The notes beneath the pieces were generated by a model, which had not been told where the DNA came from, searched no databases, and saw only the letters and a program-made list of their open reading frames with translations. Both the position numbers and the translations under genes were made by a program. From Ruminococcus sp. (GTDB taxonomy: Bacteria > Bacillota > Clostridia > Oscillospirales > Ruminococcaceae), in contig JAGAOV010000008.1 in NCBI GenBank assembly GCA_017623515.1, forward strand, positions 1-64,000: a stretch of 64,000 bases of DNA, given 5' to 3'. Below are positions 1 through 8,774 of the stretch, one piece after another (position 1 is the first letter of the stretch; each line of letters starts with the position of its first letter).

Positions 1-138
1 AAGTGACGACTGAGGGGATTGTGGATAGAAAAGCAGACTATAATTTTCAGCCGTACTCGCTGGGCGCAATCCCCTCCGACTTCGCTTCGCTCAGCCACCT
101 CCCCTTGCTAAGGGGAGGCTTTCGGCTCACTATTTTCA
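1..138. repeat. Palindromic MITE-like repeat, copy 1 (cut by window edge)
   Basis: The right half is the same unit seen complete at 35271-35441: it ends in CCACCTCCCCTTGCTAAGGGG-type sequence followed by AGGCTTTCGG and contains the inner arms CTGAGGGGATTG and CAATCCCCTCCG. The interior between the inner arms (roughly 24-65) is the reverse complement of the interior of the 35-kb copy, so the two copies are flipped relative to each other. No convincing coding capacity; the open frame across it is fortuitous. Confidence 0.7.
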
Positions 139-184
139 AGTTGACATCTCACGGCGATAAACTAAAATTTACAGGAGATTCACC

Positions 185-973
185 ATGCCAAAATTCCATT
201 CTCTATTCAGCGGCAGCAAAGGCAATGCTTCCGTTATACGTTCCGGAGGAAACGCCCTCCTCATAGACGCAGGCATGACCTGCAAACAGCTTCTCCTTGC
301 AATGAACAGCCGAGATATAGAACTATGCTCCATATCCGGAATTCTCATAACCCACACCCATTCCGACCATATAAAAGGTCTCCGTGTGCTTTGCAAAAAA
401 ATCTCTGCTAAAGTATACGCAACAGAACAAAGCATGAGTACTCTTCTCAGGGATAGGCATATTACAGAAGATCAGTTCGGCGGTGTTCTCAGCGAAAATA
501 CAGAAGATATAGGCGGATTTGGAGTGAAAGCTTTCCCAACGGAGCATGACTCAGAGGGGAGCTGCGGCTTCTGCATTGAAACACCTGATGACCGGATATG
601 CAGCATATGCACAGACCTTGGAACGGTTACTGATACCGTGCATAACGCTGTAAAGGGCAGTGACCTTGTTCTGCTGGAATCAAACTATGATCCCAATATG
701 CTCCGCTGCGGCTGTTACCCTGACTATCTGAAAAAACGTATCTCAGGAAATGAGGGACATCTTTCCAACAGGGATTCAGCAGAAGAAGCGGAAAGACTTA
801 TAGAAAGCGGCACGACAAGGCTTATTCTGGGACATCTCAGCGAGGAGAATAATACCCCTTATCTTGCAAAACGTGCCGCACTTGAACGCCTTGATATGAA
901 TTACATATGCGGAAGTGACTACCTGCTTTATGTTGCCGGACGAGAAGGATTGAAGGAGACAGTGATTTTTTAA
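185..973 (+). CDS. Metallo-beta-lactamase-fold hydrolase, YycJ/WalJ type
   Basis: A 262-residue cytoplasmic protein with the metallo-beta-lactamase metal motif H57-T-H59-S-D61-H62 after an N-terminal strand of the type SLFSGSKGNAS, which is characteristic of the YycJ/WalJ subgroup. Family knowledge: this subgroup binds two metal ions and is implicated in exonuclease or phosphodiesterase activity linked to cell-wall and DNA metabolism; no specific substrate can be read here. The start has a good AGGAGA ribosome site 6-8 bases upstream. Its stop overlaps the rlmH start by one base (TAATG), so the two are translationally coupled. YycJ and RlmH are commonly adjacent in Firmicutes, which supports both calls. 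Confidence 0.85.
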   Translation: MPKFHSLFSGSKGNASVIRSGGNALLIDAGMTCKQLLLAMNSRDIELCSISGILITHTHSDHIKGLRVLCKKISAKVYATEQSMSTLLRDRHITEDQFGGVLSENTEDIGGFGVKAFPTEHDSEGSCGFCIETPDDRICSICTDLGTVTDTVHNAVKGSDLVLLESNYDPNMLRCGCYPDYLKKRISGNEGHLSNRDSAEEAERLIESGTTRLILGHLSEENNTPYLAKRAALERLDMNYICGSDYLLYVAGREGLKETVIF

Positions 974-1449
974 TGATGACGATACAGATACTTGCATATG
1001 GCAAGCTTAAAGAAAAATATCTCAGGGACGCATGCGCTGAATATGAGAAGAGACTTTCCCGTTACTGTACATTCAAATGCACAGAGCTTGAGCCTGTTCC
1101 GCTGCCGGAAAAACCATCCGAAAAGGAAATAGCCGCCGCCCTTGAAAAAGAGGGACAGCAGCTTCTGAAACGTATGAAGGGCTTATGCATAGCCATGTGC
1201 ATTGAGGGCAAGACCATGAGCAGCGAGGCACTTTCTGAAAAGCTTTCCTCTGCCGGAATATCCGGAGACAGCACGGTGACATTTCTCATAGGCAGCTCCT
1301 ATGGTCTGTCTGACGAGGTGAAAAAGGCAGCAAATCTTCGCCTTTCCATGTCACCCATGACATTCCCTCATCAGCTTGCAAGAGTTATGCTTTATGAGCA
1401 GATATACCGCAGCTTCCAGATACAGACAGGAAGCAGGTATCATAAATAA
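973..1449 (+). CDS. rlmH: 23S rRNA (pseudouridine-1915 N3) methyltransferase
   Basis: The 158-residue length and the C-terminal SPOUT signature (FLIGSSYGLSDEV, then LSMSPMTFPHQLARVMLYEQIYR) match RlmH, which uses S-adenosylmethionine to methylate pseudouridine 1915 in helix 69 of 23S rRNA on the assembled 70S ribosome. The terminal GSRYHK is the usual RlmH tail. The start ATG overlaps the upstream stop by one base, and the next gene begins directly after this stop, so it sits in the middle of a three-gene operon. Two Met codons open the frame; either could be used without affecting the domain. Confidence 0.95.
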   Translation: MMTIQILAYGKLKEKYLRDACAEYEKRLSRYCTFKCTELEPVPLPEKPSEKEIAAALEKEGQQLLKRMKGLCIAMCIEGKTMSSEALSEKLSSAGISGDSTVTFLIGSSYGLSDEVKKAANLRLSMSPMTFPHQLARVMLYEQIYRSFQIQTGSRYHK

Positions 1450-1854
1450 ATGAGAGAGTATAAGGATAATACACCTGAAAACCGACATGACATCAGCCGG
1501 AAAAAGAAACTCCGGACGCTGATTATCGTCCTGTGCGCAGGAATAGTGTATTTCATAATAACGCAGATCACCTCGTTCCGTGTGCCGTGTCCTTTTTATA
1601 CGCTGACCGGACTTCTCTGCCCTGGGTGCGGTGTTACGAGGATGATAATTTCCCTCGCAAGGCTTGATTTCAGGGCGGCATTCGGCTATAATCCGGCACT
1701 TATGTGCCTTATGCCGGTGTGGCTTGCAGGGTATATTGTGTATCTTATATGGAAGCCGGAATGTCTTTCACGTAAGGGATGGCTGTTCAATGCCGGTGCG
1801 TATGGGACTATTGCATTGCTGCTGATTTTCGGCGTGGTGAGGAATGTTATATAG
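1450..1854 (+). CDS. DUF2752 family membrane protein
   Basis: A 134-residue protein with three predicted membrane segments (about residues 22-42, 78-97 and 108-132). Between the first two lies the family signature CPFYTLTGLLCPGCGVTRM, in which paired cysteines flank a Gly-rich turn; this is the hallmark of DUF2752. Function is not established for the family. The ATG follows the rlmH TAA with no gap and no separate ribosome site, so expression probably depends on coupling to rlmH. A strong hairpin 12 bases after the stop ends the operon. Confidence 0.85.
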   Translation: MREYKDNTPENRHDISRKKKLRTLIIVLCAGIVYFIITQITSFRVPCPFYTLTGLLCPGCGVTRMIISLARLDFRAAFGYNPALMCLMPVWLAGYIVYLIWKPECLSRKGWLFNAGAYGTIALLLIFGVVRNVI

Positions 1855-1865
1855 GTTATATGATT

Positions 1866-1894
1866 AAAGGAGCTGCACACCATGCAGCTCCTTT
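1866..1894. terminator. Shared intrinsic terminator between convergent genes
   Basis: A perfect 12-bp stem (AAAGGAGCTGCA, 1866-1877, with its complement at 1883-1894) and a 5-base loop sits between the DUF2752 stop at 1854 and the VanY stop at 1900. A/T runs flank both sides, so it can serve both strands. Confidence 0.8.
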
Positions 1895-1899
1895 CAATA

Positions 1900-3432
1900 T
1901 TATTCAGTTTCATTTTCCGTATAAACAGAATCAATTCCCAGATATTCTTCCAATGCAATGCCAAGTCTTGTAATATCAGCAGCAGTTTCTTTGCCTACAT
2001 AACGAATATGCCACGGCTCATACTTATAGCCTGTAATGTCTACCTTATCCTCAGCATATCTGATGATAAAACCAAATTCATCACAATGTTCCGCAAGCCA
2101 TGCTGCCTCAGGTGTAGCACCAAATGAATCATCAACAGTATTCACGTCAATGGCAAGACCGGACTGATGCTCAGAATGACCAGGGCGTGCAGAAAATGTA
2201 TCAGCAACATCCTGACCGTATGAGTAAACATAGCCATTATAGAGATCGTACTGGGTGTAGTAGCTTCTGTAGCCGGAGGAGAGGTAGATATTCAGACCAT
2301 CCTCAGCCGCAGCAGCGCAAAGCTCGTCAAATGCAGCCTGTGTTTCCGGAGTAAGTCCATCCGGCCCGAAATTTTCGGGTGCGCCGTAGGATTTATTGAG
2401 AACGAGTATACCATCAATGTAAGTAACGCCGTCCTTTTCTTCAGTCTTTCTTACAACACATTCCACCTGTGCGCATATGCTGGGATCATCCTTTGCGGAA
2501 ATAGAAAGAGTGCATTTTCCGGCGGATATTCCTCTTACAACTCCTGTATCTGAAATTTCAGCAATTGCCGGATCACTGCTTTCCCAGAGAAGATCGGATG
2601 CAGTTGCCTCGCCGTTTGTAGTCATACTCACCTGCAATGAGCATGTATCATTTTCAAGAAGTGAAATAAAACTCTTCATAGGTGCAATACCAAGTATACT
2701 GCATTCCTTGTCGTCAGGAATTTCATTTGTTTCGGCAATAGCAGCATCATTGCCTTCGGTATCTGTAGCCTGCTGTGAAGCCATCACCTCCTGTTTTTCA
2801 GGAGAAGTGTCCTTCTTTGCGTTCAGAGTATTTACAATTATGCCTACACCCAGACTTATAACAAAGACAGCGGCAAGACCGATAATAATACGTGTGATTC
2901 GGGCATTTTTCTTAGCTCTGCGGCGGCGTTCGGCAGCAGATTCCTTTGGAAGTTCAGGGTTGAAATAACCCTCCGCCTCTTCTGTTACCTTTTCATATTT
3001 TCCTGTTTTTTTCAGGAGACTATCAGCCTTCGGAGCCGACTCCTCGCTGTAGTCCTCCGGAGCTTTTTCATACTTGCCTCTTGTTGAAGGTGCAGGCTCA
3101 AACTCCGGCATCTGTGAAGCCGGCTTAATTTTTTCATATTTTCCGTGAGTGTTTGCAGCGGCATATGCAGCCGCAGCGGCAGTATCAGCAGCAGCCTTTT
3201 CCTCAGCGGCTTTTTCAGCAGCTTCCCTTTCTTTTTTCTGACGTTCTTCTTGTCTGCGTCTTAATTCCTGTACAGTGCTTGCAGGAGGCTGCATAAGATT
3301 CGCCGACGGCTCGTGACGCAGCATTTCTGCGATCTCATCCTCATCGCCGGGCTTACCTGACGCACCAAGCTCACGTTCCAGCAGCTTCTGAAATTCTGCA
3401 AACTCCTGTTCCGTCATATTTCTGCTTTCCAT
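1900..3432 (-). CDS. Membrane-anchored VanY/M15-type D-alanyl-D-alanine carboxypeptidase with bacterial Ig domain
   Basis: A 510-residue protein with a long Lys/Glu/Ala-rich cytoplasmic N-terminus (about 1-175) containing repeated GKYEK segments, one membrane span (about 180-205), a bacterial Ig-like (BIG_2) domain (about 240-325) and a C-terminal M15B peptidase domain. The peptidase shows SGYRSYYTQ, the zinc motif HSEHQSGLAIDV and the distal EPWHIRYVG, as in VanY/DacB-type enzymes that trim the terminal D-Ala from peptidoglycan stem peptides. A TTG codon nine codons upstream is open, but the GGAGG site (3442-3446) lies 9 bases before the ATG at 3432, so I chose the ATG. The repeated GKYEK motifs in the cytoplasmic tail are unusual. 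Confidence 0.85.
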   Translation of the reverse strand: MESRNMTEQEFAEFQKLLERELGASGKPGDEDEIAEMLRHEPSANLMQPPASTVQELRRRQEERQKKEREAAEKAAEEKAAADTAAAAAYAAANTHGKYEKIKPASQMPEFEPAPSTRGKYEKAPEDYSEESAPKADSLLKKTGKYEKVTEEAEGYFNPELPKESAAERRRRAKKNARITRIIIGLAAVFVISLGVGIIVNTLNAKKDTSPEKQEVMASQQATDTEGNDAAIAETNEIPDDKECSILGIAPMKSFISLLENDTCSLQVSMTTNGEATASDLLWESSDPAIAEISDTGVVRGISAGKCTLSISAKDDPSICAQVECVVRKTEEKDGVTYIDGILVLNKSYGAPENFGPDGLTPETQAAFDELCAAAAEDGLNIYLSSGYRSYYTQYDLYNGYVYSYGQDVADTFSARPGHSEHQSGLAIDVNTVDDSFGATPEAAWLAEHCDEFGFIIRYAEDKVDITGYKYEPWHIRYVGKETAADITRLGIALEEYLGIDSVYTENETE

Positions 3433-3610
3433 AATAGAAAACCTCCGTTTTTTCTCCAATTCCGCATTGCGTCTTTTTTCATTTGTGTATAGTACGATAT
3501 TCTATTATATTATCATACTTTTGTCTATGTGTCTAAGGGATTTTAAAAACAAAAGCAAAACAAACTGTGAATCAAATGGATAGATTAGTTATTAGTCGCA
3601 AAAAAAATTG

Positions 3611-3631
3611 GTTGATTTGTAGCAAATCAAC
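3611..3631. promoter_or_regulatory. Operator-like palindrome upstream of the GH74 promoter
   Basis: GTTGATTTG (3611-3619) and CAAATCAAC (3623-3631) form a perfect 9-bp inverted repeat with a 3-base centre, about 29 bases upstream of the -35 box of the GH74 gene. The position suits a transcription-factor site. The factor is unknown. Confidence 0.45.
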
Positions 3632-3659
3632 AAAAATTATATTGTTCATGTGACAGCAG

Positions 3660-3688
3660 TTGCAAATGATGTTGGAATGTGGTATAAT
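3660..3688 (+). promoter_or_regulatory. SigA-type promoter of the GH74 gene
   Basis: TTGCAA (3660-3665), a 17-base spacer and TATAAT (3683-3688). The start ATG follows at 3770 with an AAGGGAGG ribosome site. Confidence 0.75.
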
Positions 3689-3769
3689 ATTTATGTATGT
3701 CAAAACAAAGAACTCTGACTGAACAAATGGAGTATTGCGAAAGCAAATATTTAAGGGAGGAAAATTACT

Positions 3770-6514
3770 ATGGGAAAAACAAACAAAAGCATCGCATGCA
3801 TTACAGCAGCGGCAGCCCTTTTCGGCGCACTGTCTGTATCCGGCTCATCTGCTGACAGCACAGCTTACGCAGCAACAGCAAGTATTGAGTCACAGGTAGA
3901 GATCGGAACGCTGGGCATTGGCGGCGGCGGCTTCGTATCCGGTATCATCACAGGCGAGGATCAGATGTATGCAAGAACTGACGTAGGCGGCGCATACCGT
4001 TACGACTACGAAACAGGCGACTGGGTACAGCTTATGGATCTGCTGACAGAGGAGCAGAGAGGATTCCTGAGCATTGACGCATTCTGCGTTGATCCCAATA
4101 ATGACGACAACCTGTACATGCTCTGCGGATGTGCGTATTTCAGCGACGCAAAGACAGCTATCTTCCGTTCCAAGGACGGCGGCGAGACATTTGACATTAT
4201 TGACGTAACAGATCTTATTCAGGTTCACGGCAACGGCTACGGCAGACAGTGCGGCGAGGCTATTGCAGTAGACCCTGACAACCCTAATATCATCTACTGC
4301 GGCGGCGACGCTACAGCCGGCAGCTCCGGACTTATTATGAGTGAGGACGGCGGCGACACATGGAAGGCAGTAGAGGGCTACGGCGAGCTTGGACTTTTCA
4401 CAGAAACTATCAACTGGCCTACATGGACAACACATCAGGTAAAGACAACAGGCGATAAGTACGACGGTTCATCAAACGGCGTTGCTACTGTCATGATCAC
4501 AGGCGGCAAGGTTTACGTTGGTACATCTGTAACAGGCGTTACAAATATGCACGTTGCAGACGTAGGCAGCGACGACTTCCAGCCGCTTCACGAGGATTTC
4601 CCAACAGCGCAGATGCCGGCAAGAATCAACCTTGACGCTGACGGAAACCTCCTTATCACAACAATGTCAGGCGTTATCTTCGACAGAGGCCCTGGTAACT
4701 GCTTCAGGTATGATCCGGAGACAGGTTCTCTCACTGACATCACACCTACAGACGTAAGCGGCAATACTGTATCCGCAGGCTACGGCGGCGTATTCAGCGA
4801 TCCTAAGGATTCCAATAAGCTGGTTGCTACAACCTGCGCTCAGTGGTATTCACAGAGCTGGACTGAGGACGCATGGGACAGAGAAGCTATCGCATGGGGC
4901 GACCGTTTCTTCAAGTCAACTGACGGAGGCGCAACATGGCGTGAATTCACACCCGGCAACAAGGAAAGCTGGGGCGGCCCGCTTCTGGGCGAATACCTTC
5001 AGGACGGCGGCAGACCGTGGGTTCGTGACAAGGCTATCCACTGGTGCGGTGCTATTGTAATCGACCCAAGAAATCCTGACAGAATCCTTGTTACATCCGG
5101 TAACGGCGTATTCGCAAGCGATAACGTATGGGATACATGCCCTCAGATGTACTTCGAGGCAGACGGTATCGAGGAAGTAGTTTGCCTTGATATGGTAAGT
5201 ATCCCCGGAGGCGATCCTGTTTCCGTAATCGGTGACTACGACGGCTTCATCCACACAAGCAAGACTGAATCCGTACAGCACATGCCCAGCATGAACGAGC
5301 TGACAGATTCTACAGCTTCAACAGCAGGCGTTGCTTACTGTCCGTCTGATCCCAAGGTAATGGTTCGTCTTGCAGAATCCTTTGCCAAGGGCTACTATAC
5401 AACAGACGGCGGCACTACATGGACAGAGCTTCCCAATGTTCCGCTTTCCGGCGCAAAGGCTGCCATCAACCAGCTTGAGGACGGTTCATACAGAATCATG
5501 CTCAGCGATACAGGCAAGGTTTCCTACACAGACGATTTCGGCGCAACATGGAAGGAAGCTTCTCTGTCCGACAGCCTGTCAAGCGACATCTGGCTGTGCG
5601 TAGACGCTGAGAATCCTCAGTATGTATACGCATATGGCTACTACTACAACCAGTATTACTTCTACAGCAAGCCATCTGCTACTATTGACGACGCACGTTA
5701 CATCCTCATGGTCAGCGATGACTACGGCGCAACATTCAGCACAAAGCAGACTATCTGCCAGTACGACGAGTGCGACAACGCTTTCCGTATTGCCTACCTC
5801 GGCGAAGGCGAATTCGTGATCGCAGCAGGCTGGTACGGTGCATACCATGTTACAGACTACGGCAAGACCGTTACAAAGCTTGACAGCGTTTCCTATGCAA
5901 AGACAATGGGTTACGGTGCACCTGAGAAGGAAGGCGGAGTGAACTCTCTGTATCTCTGGGGACAGCCTACCTCTGAAGATCCGGTTGGCGTATACCTGTC
6001 CACAGACGCAGGTCAGACATGGAAGGCATTCAACGTAAGCAACACCTACGGCGGCCCCGGCAACGGTAACTTCCTCGTTGGCGATATGAACACATTCGGC
6101 ACAGTTTACATGTCAACAGTAGGCTGTGGTATTGTCTGGATGTCTCTTGATGAGGGTGCAGATATTGACAAGCCCGATGACACGACAACTACTACAACTG
6201 CAACTACTACCACAACTAAAAAGACAACAACAACTACTACAACAACCGTAACTACCTCTACAGAAAGCAAGACATCCACAACAATTGACGCTCCAGAGGC
6301 TTTCTATGGTGATGTAAACCTTGACGGTACAGTATCTCTTATAGACGTAGTATATCTCAACAAGGCACTTGCAGGCTCTATTACGCTCAATGATCAGCAG
6401 AAGCTGAATGCAGACTGCTGCTATGACAATAAGAGCAACAGTGCCGATGTAACTGCACTTTTGCAGTACAATGTAGAATCTATAACTGTTCTTCCGGTTC
6501 TTCCTGTAGAATAA
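3770..6514 (+). CDS. Secreted GH74 xyloglucanase with dockerin
   Basis: A 914-residue secreted cellulosomal enzyme: signal peptide (about 1-34, ending in AYA-AT), a GH74 double beta-propeller catalytic region (about 40-800), a Thr-rich linker (about 805-840) and a type-I-like dockerin (845-914). The opening YARTDVGGAYRYD is the classic GH74 signature; D71 and D489 (in VIGDYDGF) correspond in position to the two catalytic aspartates of GH74 xyloglucanases. Several propeller loops repeat the STDGGxTW pattern. The family hydrolyses xyloglucan backbones by inversion. The dockerin contains the calcium-loop sequence GDVNLDGTVSLIDVVYL and a second shorter loop. It has its own promoter and is followed by a small gene 41 bases on. 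Specificity (endo or exo) cannot be read from the sequence. Confidence 0.95.
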   Translation: MGKTNKSIACITAAAALFGALSVSGSSADSTAYAATASIESQVEIGTLGIGGGGFVSGIITGEDQMYARTDVGGAYRYDYETGDWVQLMDLLTEEQRGFLSIDAFCVDPNNDDNLYMLCGCAYFSDAKTAIFRSKDGGETFDIIDVTDLIQVHGNGYGRQCGEAIAVDPDNPNIIYCGGDATAGSSGLIMSEDGGDTWKAVEGYGELGLFTETINWPTWTTHQVKTTGDKYDGSSNGVATVMITGGKVYVGTSVTGVTNMHVADVGSDDFQPLHEDFPTAQMPARINLDADGNLLITTMSGVIFDRGPGNCFRYDPETGSLTDITPTDVSGNTVSAGYGGVFSDPKDSNKLVATTCAQWYSQSWTEDAWDREAIAWGDRFFKSTDGGATWREFTPGNKESWGGPLLGEYLQDGGRPWVRDKAIHWCGAIVIDPRNPDRILVTSGNGVFASDNVWDTCPQMYFEADGIEEVVCLDMVSIPGGDPVSVIGDYDGFIHTSKTESVQHMPSMNELTDSTASTAGVAYCPSDPKVMVRLAESFAKGYYTTDGGTTWTELPNVPLSGAKAAINQLEDGSYRIMLSDTGKVSYTDDFGATWKEASLSDSLSSDIWLCVDAENPQYVYAYGYYYNQYYFYSKPSATIDDARYILMVSDDYGATFSTKQTICQYDECDNAFRIAYLGEGEFVIAAGWYGAYHVTDYGKTVTKLDSVSYAKTMGYGAPEKEGGVNSLYLWGQPTSEDPVGVYLSTDAGQTWKAFNVSNTYGGPGNGNFLVGDMNTFGTVYMSTVGCGIVWMSLDEGADIDKPDDTTTTTTATTTTTKKTTTTTTTTVTTSTESKTSTTIDAPEAFYGDVNLDGTVSLIDVVYLNKALAGSITLNDQQKLNADCCYDNKSNSADVTALLQYNVESITVLPVLPVE

Positions 6515-6555
6515 AAGGAGAACGAAGATTTGAGCAAAGGAGCGTTTAGAAAAGA

Positions 6556-7164
6556 ATGGATCCAAGACGTTACATGGAACAGAGACAGAAAAACTCTGCG
6601 CCGAGACCTCAGCCTGTTCAGGAAGTGAACACGGCACAGCCGCAGACAAGACCGCAGCAGACATCAGAGCCTGCCGTATCTAATCCGCAGCCGGAGGTTC
6701 AGCGTGTATATAAGTCTCAGCAGCAGGTACAGCCGGAAAACAGGGTACAGTCCGTAGTTCAGTCAGAAGTTCGCCCTCCATATCCGCCGGTACAGCCTAA
6801 GACTACGGTACAGAATCAGACCGGAAGAATATATCAGACCAAACCGCAGAGAGCTGTCAGATCCGGAAAGCTTGAGATCACGGGAAAACGTTTCTTTGGA
6901 CAGATACTCATTGACCGTTGGGTAATGCGTGTAAACGGCGAGAAATATGAGTTGTCTTTCGGAAATAAGGGAAAGCTGACGCTCGATCTTCCGGCAGGCA
7001 TTTACCCTGTAACAGCCTATACTCCATATCTCGGTATGCGCTGTATGCGTGTATCCGGTGAGGTAGAGGTAAAACCTGATGCGACTGTAGCTGTTACTTA
7101 TAAAACAGTGTTCGATATTTTCAAGGAAGGCTTACTCCTCCACGAAAATAACCGCATAAGCTGA
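6556..7164 (+). CDS. Unknown protein with Pro/Gln-rich N-terminus and small beta domain
   Basis: A 202-residue protein I do not recognise. Residues 1-100 are low-complexity and rich in Pro, Gln, Val and Glu; residues 105-195 look like a compact beta-rich domain (GKLEITGKRFFGQILIDRW, then YELSFGNKGKLTLDLPAGIYPV). There is no signal peptide or membrane segment. It begins 41 bases after the GH74 stop, behind an AAAGGAG sequence at slightly long spacing, and a strong terminator follows, so it is probably co-transcribed with GH74. Nothing in the sequence ties it to the cellulosome beyond that position. Confidence 0.65.
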   Translation: MDPRRYMEQRQKNSAPRPQPVQEVNTAQPQTRPQQTSEPAVSNPQPEVQRVYKSQQQVQPENRVQSVVQSEVRPPYPPVQPKTTVQNQTGRIYQTKPQRAVRSGKLEITGKRFFGQILIDRWVMRVNGEKYELSFGNKGKLTLDLPAGIYPVTAYTPYLGMRCMRVSGEVEVKPDATVAVTYKTVFDIFKEGLLLHENNRIS

Positions 7165-7176
7165 ATATGAAAACAA

Positions 7177-7222
7177 GGCTGCTGCACCTGCAATCAAAAT
7201 GGTGCGGCAGCCTGTTGTTTTT
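7177..7222 (+). terminator. Intrinsic terminator of the GH74 operon
   Basis: GGCTGCTGCACC (7177-7188) pairs with GGTGCGGCAGCC (7201-7212) with one wobble, followed by a T-rich tract. Confidence 0.85.
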
Positions 7223-7224
7223 TA

Positions 7225-7259
7225 GGTTCTCTTTCAGATGCTCTGGTAAATTGCAGTTT
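7225..7259 (+). repeat. Post-terminator dispersed motif, copy 1
   Basis: Begins GGTTCTC and contains GATGCTCTGGTAAATTG. It starts right after the T-tract of the preceding terminator. Related copies lie at 28864-28899, 32354-32387 and 39851-39885. Confidence 0.6.
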
Positions 7260-7278
7260 GTGCATTTAAGTGAAAACA

Positions 7279-7314
7279 TAAAAAAATTCCCTCTCTATCA
7301 AAGTAGAGAGGGAA
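7279..7314 (-). terminator. Intrinsic terminator of the lysozyme-like dockerin gene
   Basis: TTCCCTCTCTA and its complement (7287-7314) form an 11-bp stem, and the A-run at 7279-7286 is the U-tract on the minus strand. It lies 9 bases past the stop codon. Confidence 0.85.
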
Positions 7315-7322
7315 TAAATAAA

Positions 7323-8774
7323 TTAAACGATAGGCAGTGCTGTAAAATGACCTACAAGATGCTGCATAATAACAACAACATCCTTTGCGGAAAGAACACT
7401 GTCCTTTGAACAGTCGCTGTTTGCGATCTGCTCAATGTTAAGCTGAACTGCACCAGAAATATACTTGTGCAAAAGAACTGCGTCAGCTACATTTACTGAA
7501 CCATCACAATTTACGTCGCCGTAGATTGTGGCATAAGAACTGTTTACGATAACATCATTTCTTTCATCAGTAGTTTCTGATGTATCTGTTGTAATTTCCG
7601 TTGCTTCTGTAGTTGTTTCTACAGTTTCAGCAGAAGTTTCAGTTGTAATTGCAGTTGTAGTAGTAGTTGTTGTTGTTGTCTCTTCTGTAGCTGCTGTTGC
7701 AACAGATTCTGTGGTAGTTTCTTCTGAAACGGAAGTAGTGGTTTCAGTTGTGGTTTCAGCAGTAGTTTCAACTGCTGTAGTTGTAGTTTCGGTTGTAGTT
7801 GTGCTTTCCACGGAACTAGTTTCAACGTAAGCAACAAGGTAATCCATAGAGCAATAACCCTCATAGCCATTGTATGAAACCTTAGCCCAGTTGCCGCCTG
7901 TAGCAGTAACTGTTACCTGTGCCTCATTGGGTATAGACAGAATAATTGAGTAGCTTGTTCCTGGGCCGCTTCTCATGTTTAAGGAAGTAGCATTTACGGT
8001 GTATGTACCTGCACCGTCTTCAGTGAATTCGATAACAGGTTCAGTGACAGCAGTGGTAACTGTAGTTGCTGCTGGTACAGTTGCTTCGCCCCAGTCATAT
8101 GTAAGCATGGCATTGTAAACCATATTTGCTCTGTAAACGAAAGCACTGTTAGAGCCATATGCGTCATCAAGAGCTGCATTATACATGTTATCCAGTGTAA
8201 CAGCAGCATAAGAGCCTGCATAGGATGCTGCACGCTTTGCAATTCTTGCTGCAATACCGCAGCCGAAATTGTAAATGTCAGCATACAGAACCAGCGCACC
8301 TGGATCGGTGATGCCCTTGTTCTGAGCAGTGATGATGTAATTCTGAACATCCTTGGAAGCAAGTGCGTCCTGTGCCTGAACTCCATACTGAGAACCGAGG
8401 AGAACAGCCGCAGCAGAAGCCTCTGTGGAAGAGAATGTACGATAGCTCCAGCTTGTTGATGCACTCATAATTTCATTGTAGAGGGTGCTGCCGAGTACGG
8501 ACTGTGCGTATGACGGGCAAAGCTCGCAAACATCTCTCATGAGATACAGTGCACGGTCAGCATGCCACTGAAGCTTACCAATGCTTACTGCTCCGCAGTC
8601 ATTCGGGTTGACTGAATCATATGAACCCTCGTGTGAAATAATACATGTAATGGCGGCATTAGCCATTTCTTCAAGTGTTGCTGCTGAAATAGAGGCAGGT
8701 GAAGCAATGGCTGAAAGCACCAGTACGAGTGCAGTTATACAAGAAACCCCGACTGCCGAAATCTTTTTAAACAT
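7323..8774 (-). CDS. Secreted lysozyme-like protein with SH3 domain and dockerin
   Basis: A 483-residue secreted protein. Signal peptide about 1-32; a helical domain (about 33-235) opening with a conserved Glu in ISHEGSYDSVNPNDCGAVSIGKLQWH, which resembles lysozyme/chitosanase-like muramidase folds; a bacterial SH3 domain (about 258-325, with LNMRSGPGTSYSIILSIP); a Thr/Glu-rich linker (about 330-410); and a dockerin (about 415-483, IYGDVNCDGSVNVADAVLL). Family knowledge links such SH3 domains to peptidoglycan binding. The frame stays open 84 codons further upstream, but the GGAG site at 8785-8788 and the signal peptide fix the ATG at 8774. The dockerin differs clearly from those of GH74 and GH9. 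It is preceded by a ~300-nt leader. Catalytic activity is inferred. Confidence 0.8.
   Translation of the reverse strand: MFKKISAVGVSCITALVLVLSAIASPASISAATLEEMANAAITCIISHEGSYDSVNPNDCGAVSIGKLQWHADRALYLMRDVCELCPSYAQSVLGSTLYNEIMSASTSWSYRTFSSTEASAAAVLLGSQYGVQAQDALASKDVQNYIITAQNKGITDPGALVLYADIYNFGCGIAARIAKRAASYAGSYAAVTLDNMYNAALDDAYGSNSAFVYRANMVYNAMLTYDWGEATVPAATTVTTAVTEPVIEFTEDGAGTYTVNATSLNMRSGPGTSYSIILSIPNEAQVTVTATGGNWAKVSYNGYEGYCSMDYLVAYVETSSVESTTTTETTTTAVETTAETTTETTTSVSEETTTESVATAATEETTTTTTTTTAITTETSAETVETTTEATEITTDTSETTDERNDVIVNSSYATIYGDVNCDGSVNVADAVLLHKYISGAVQLNIEQIANSDCSKDSVLSAKDVVVIMQHLVGHFTALPIV

Noticed and set aside
3..266. 87-codon open frame at the left edge
   Set aside because: It runs through the palindromic repeat and into the metallo-beta-lactamase gene in another frame; no ribosome site and low-complexity repeat-derived sequence.
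7619..7870. Leu/Gln-rich open frame on the minus strand
   Set aside because: It is an alternate-frame reading of the Thr-rich linker of the dockerin protein.
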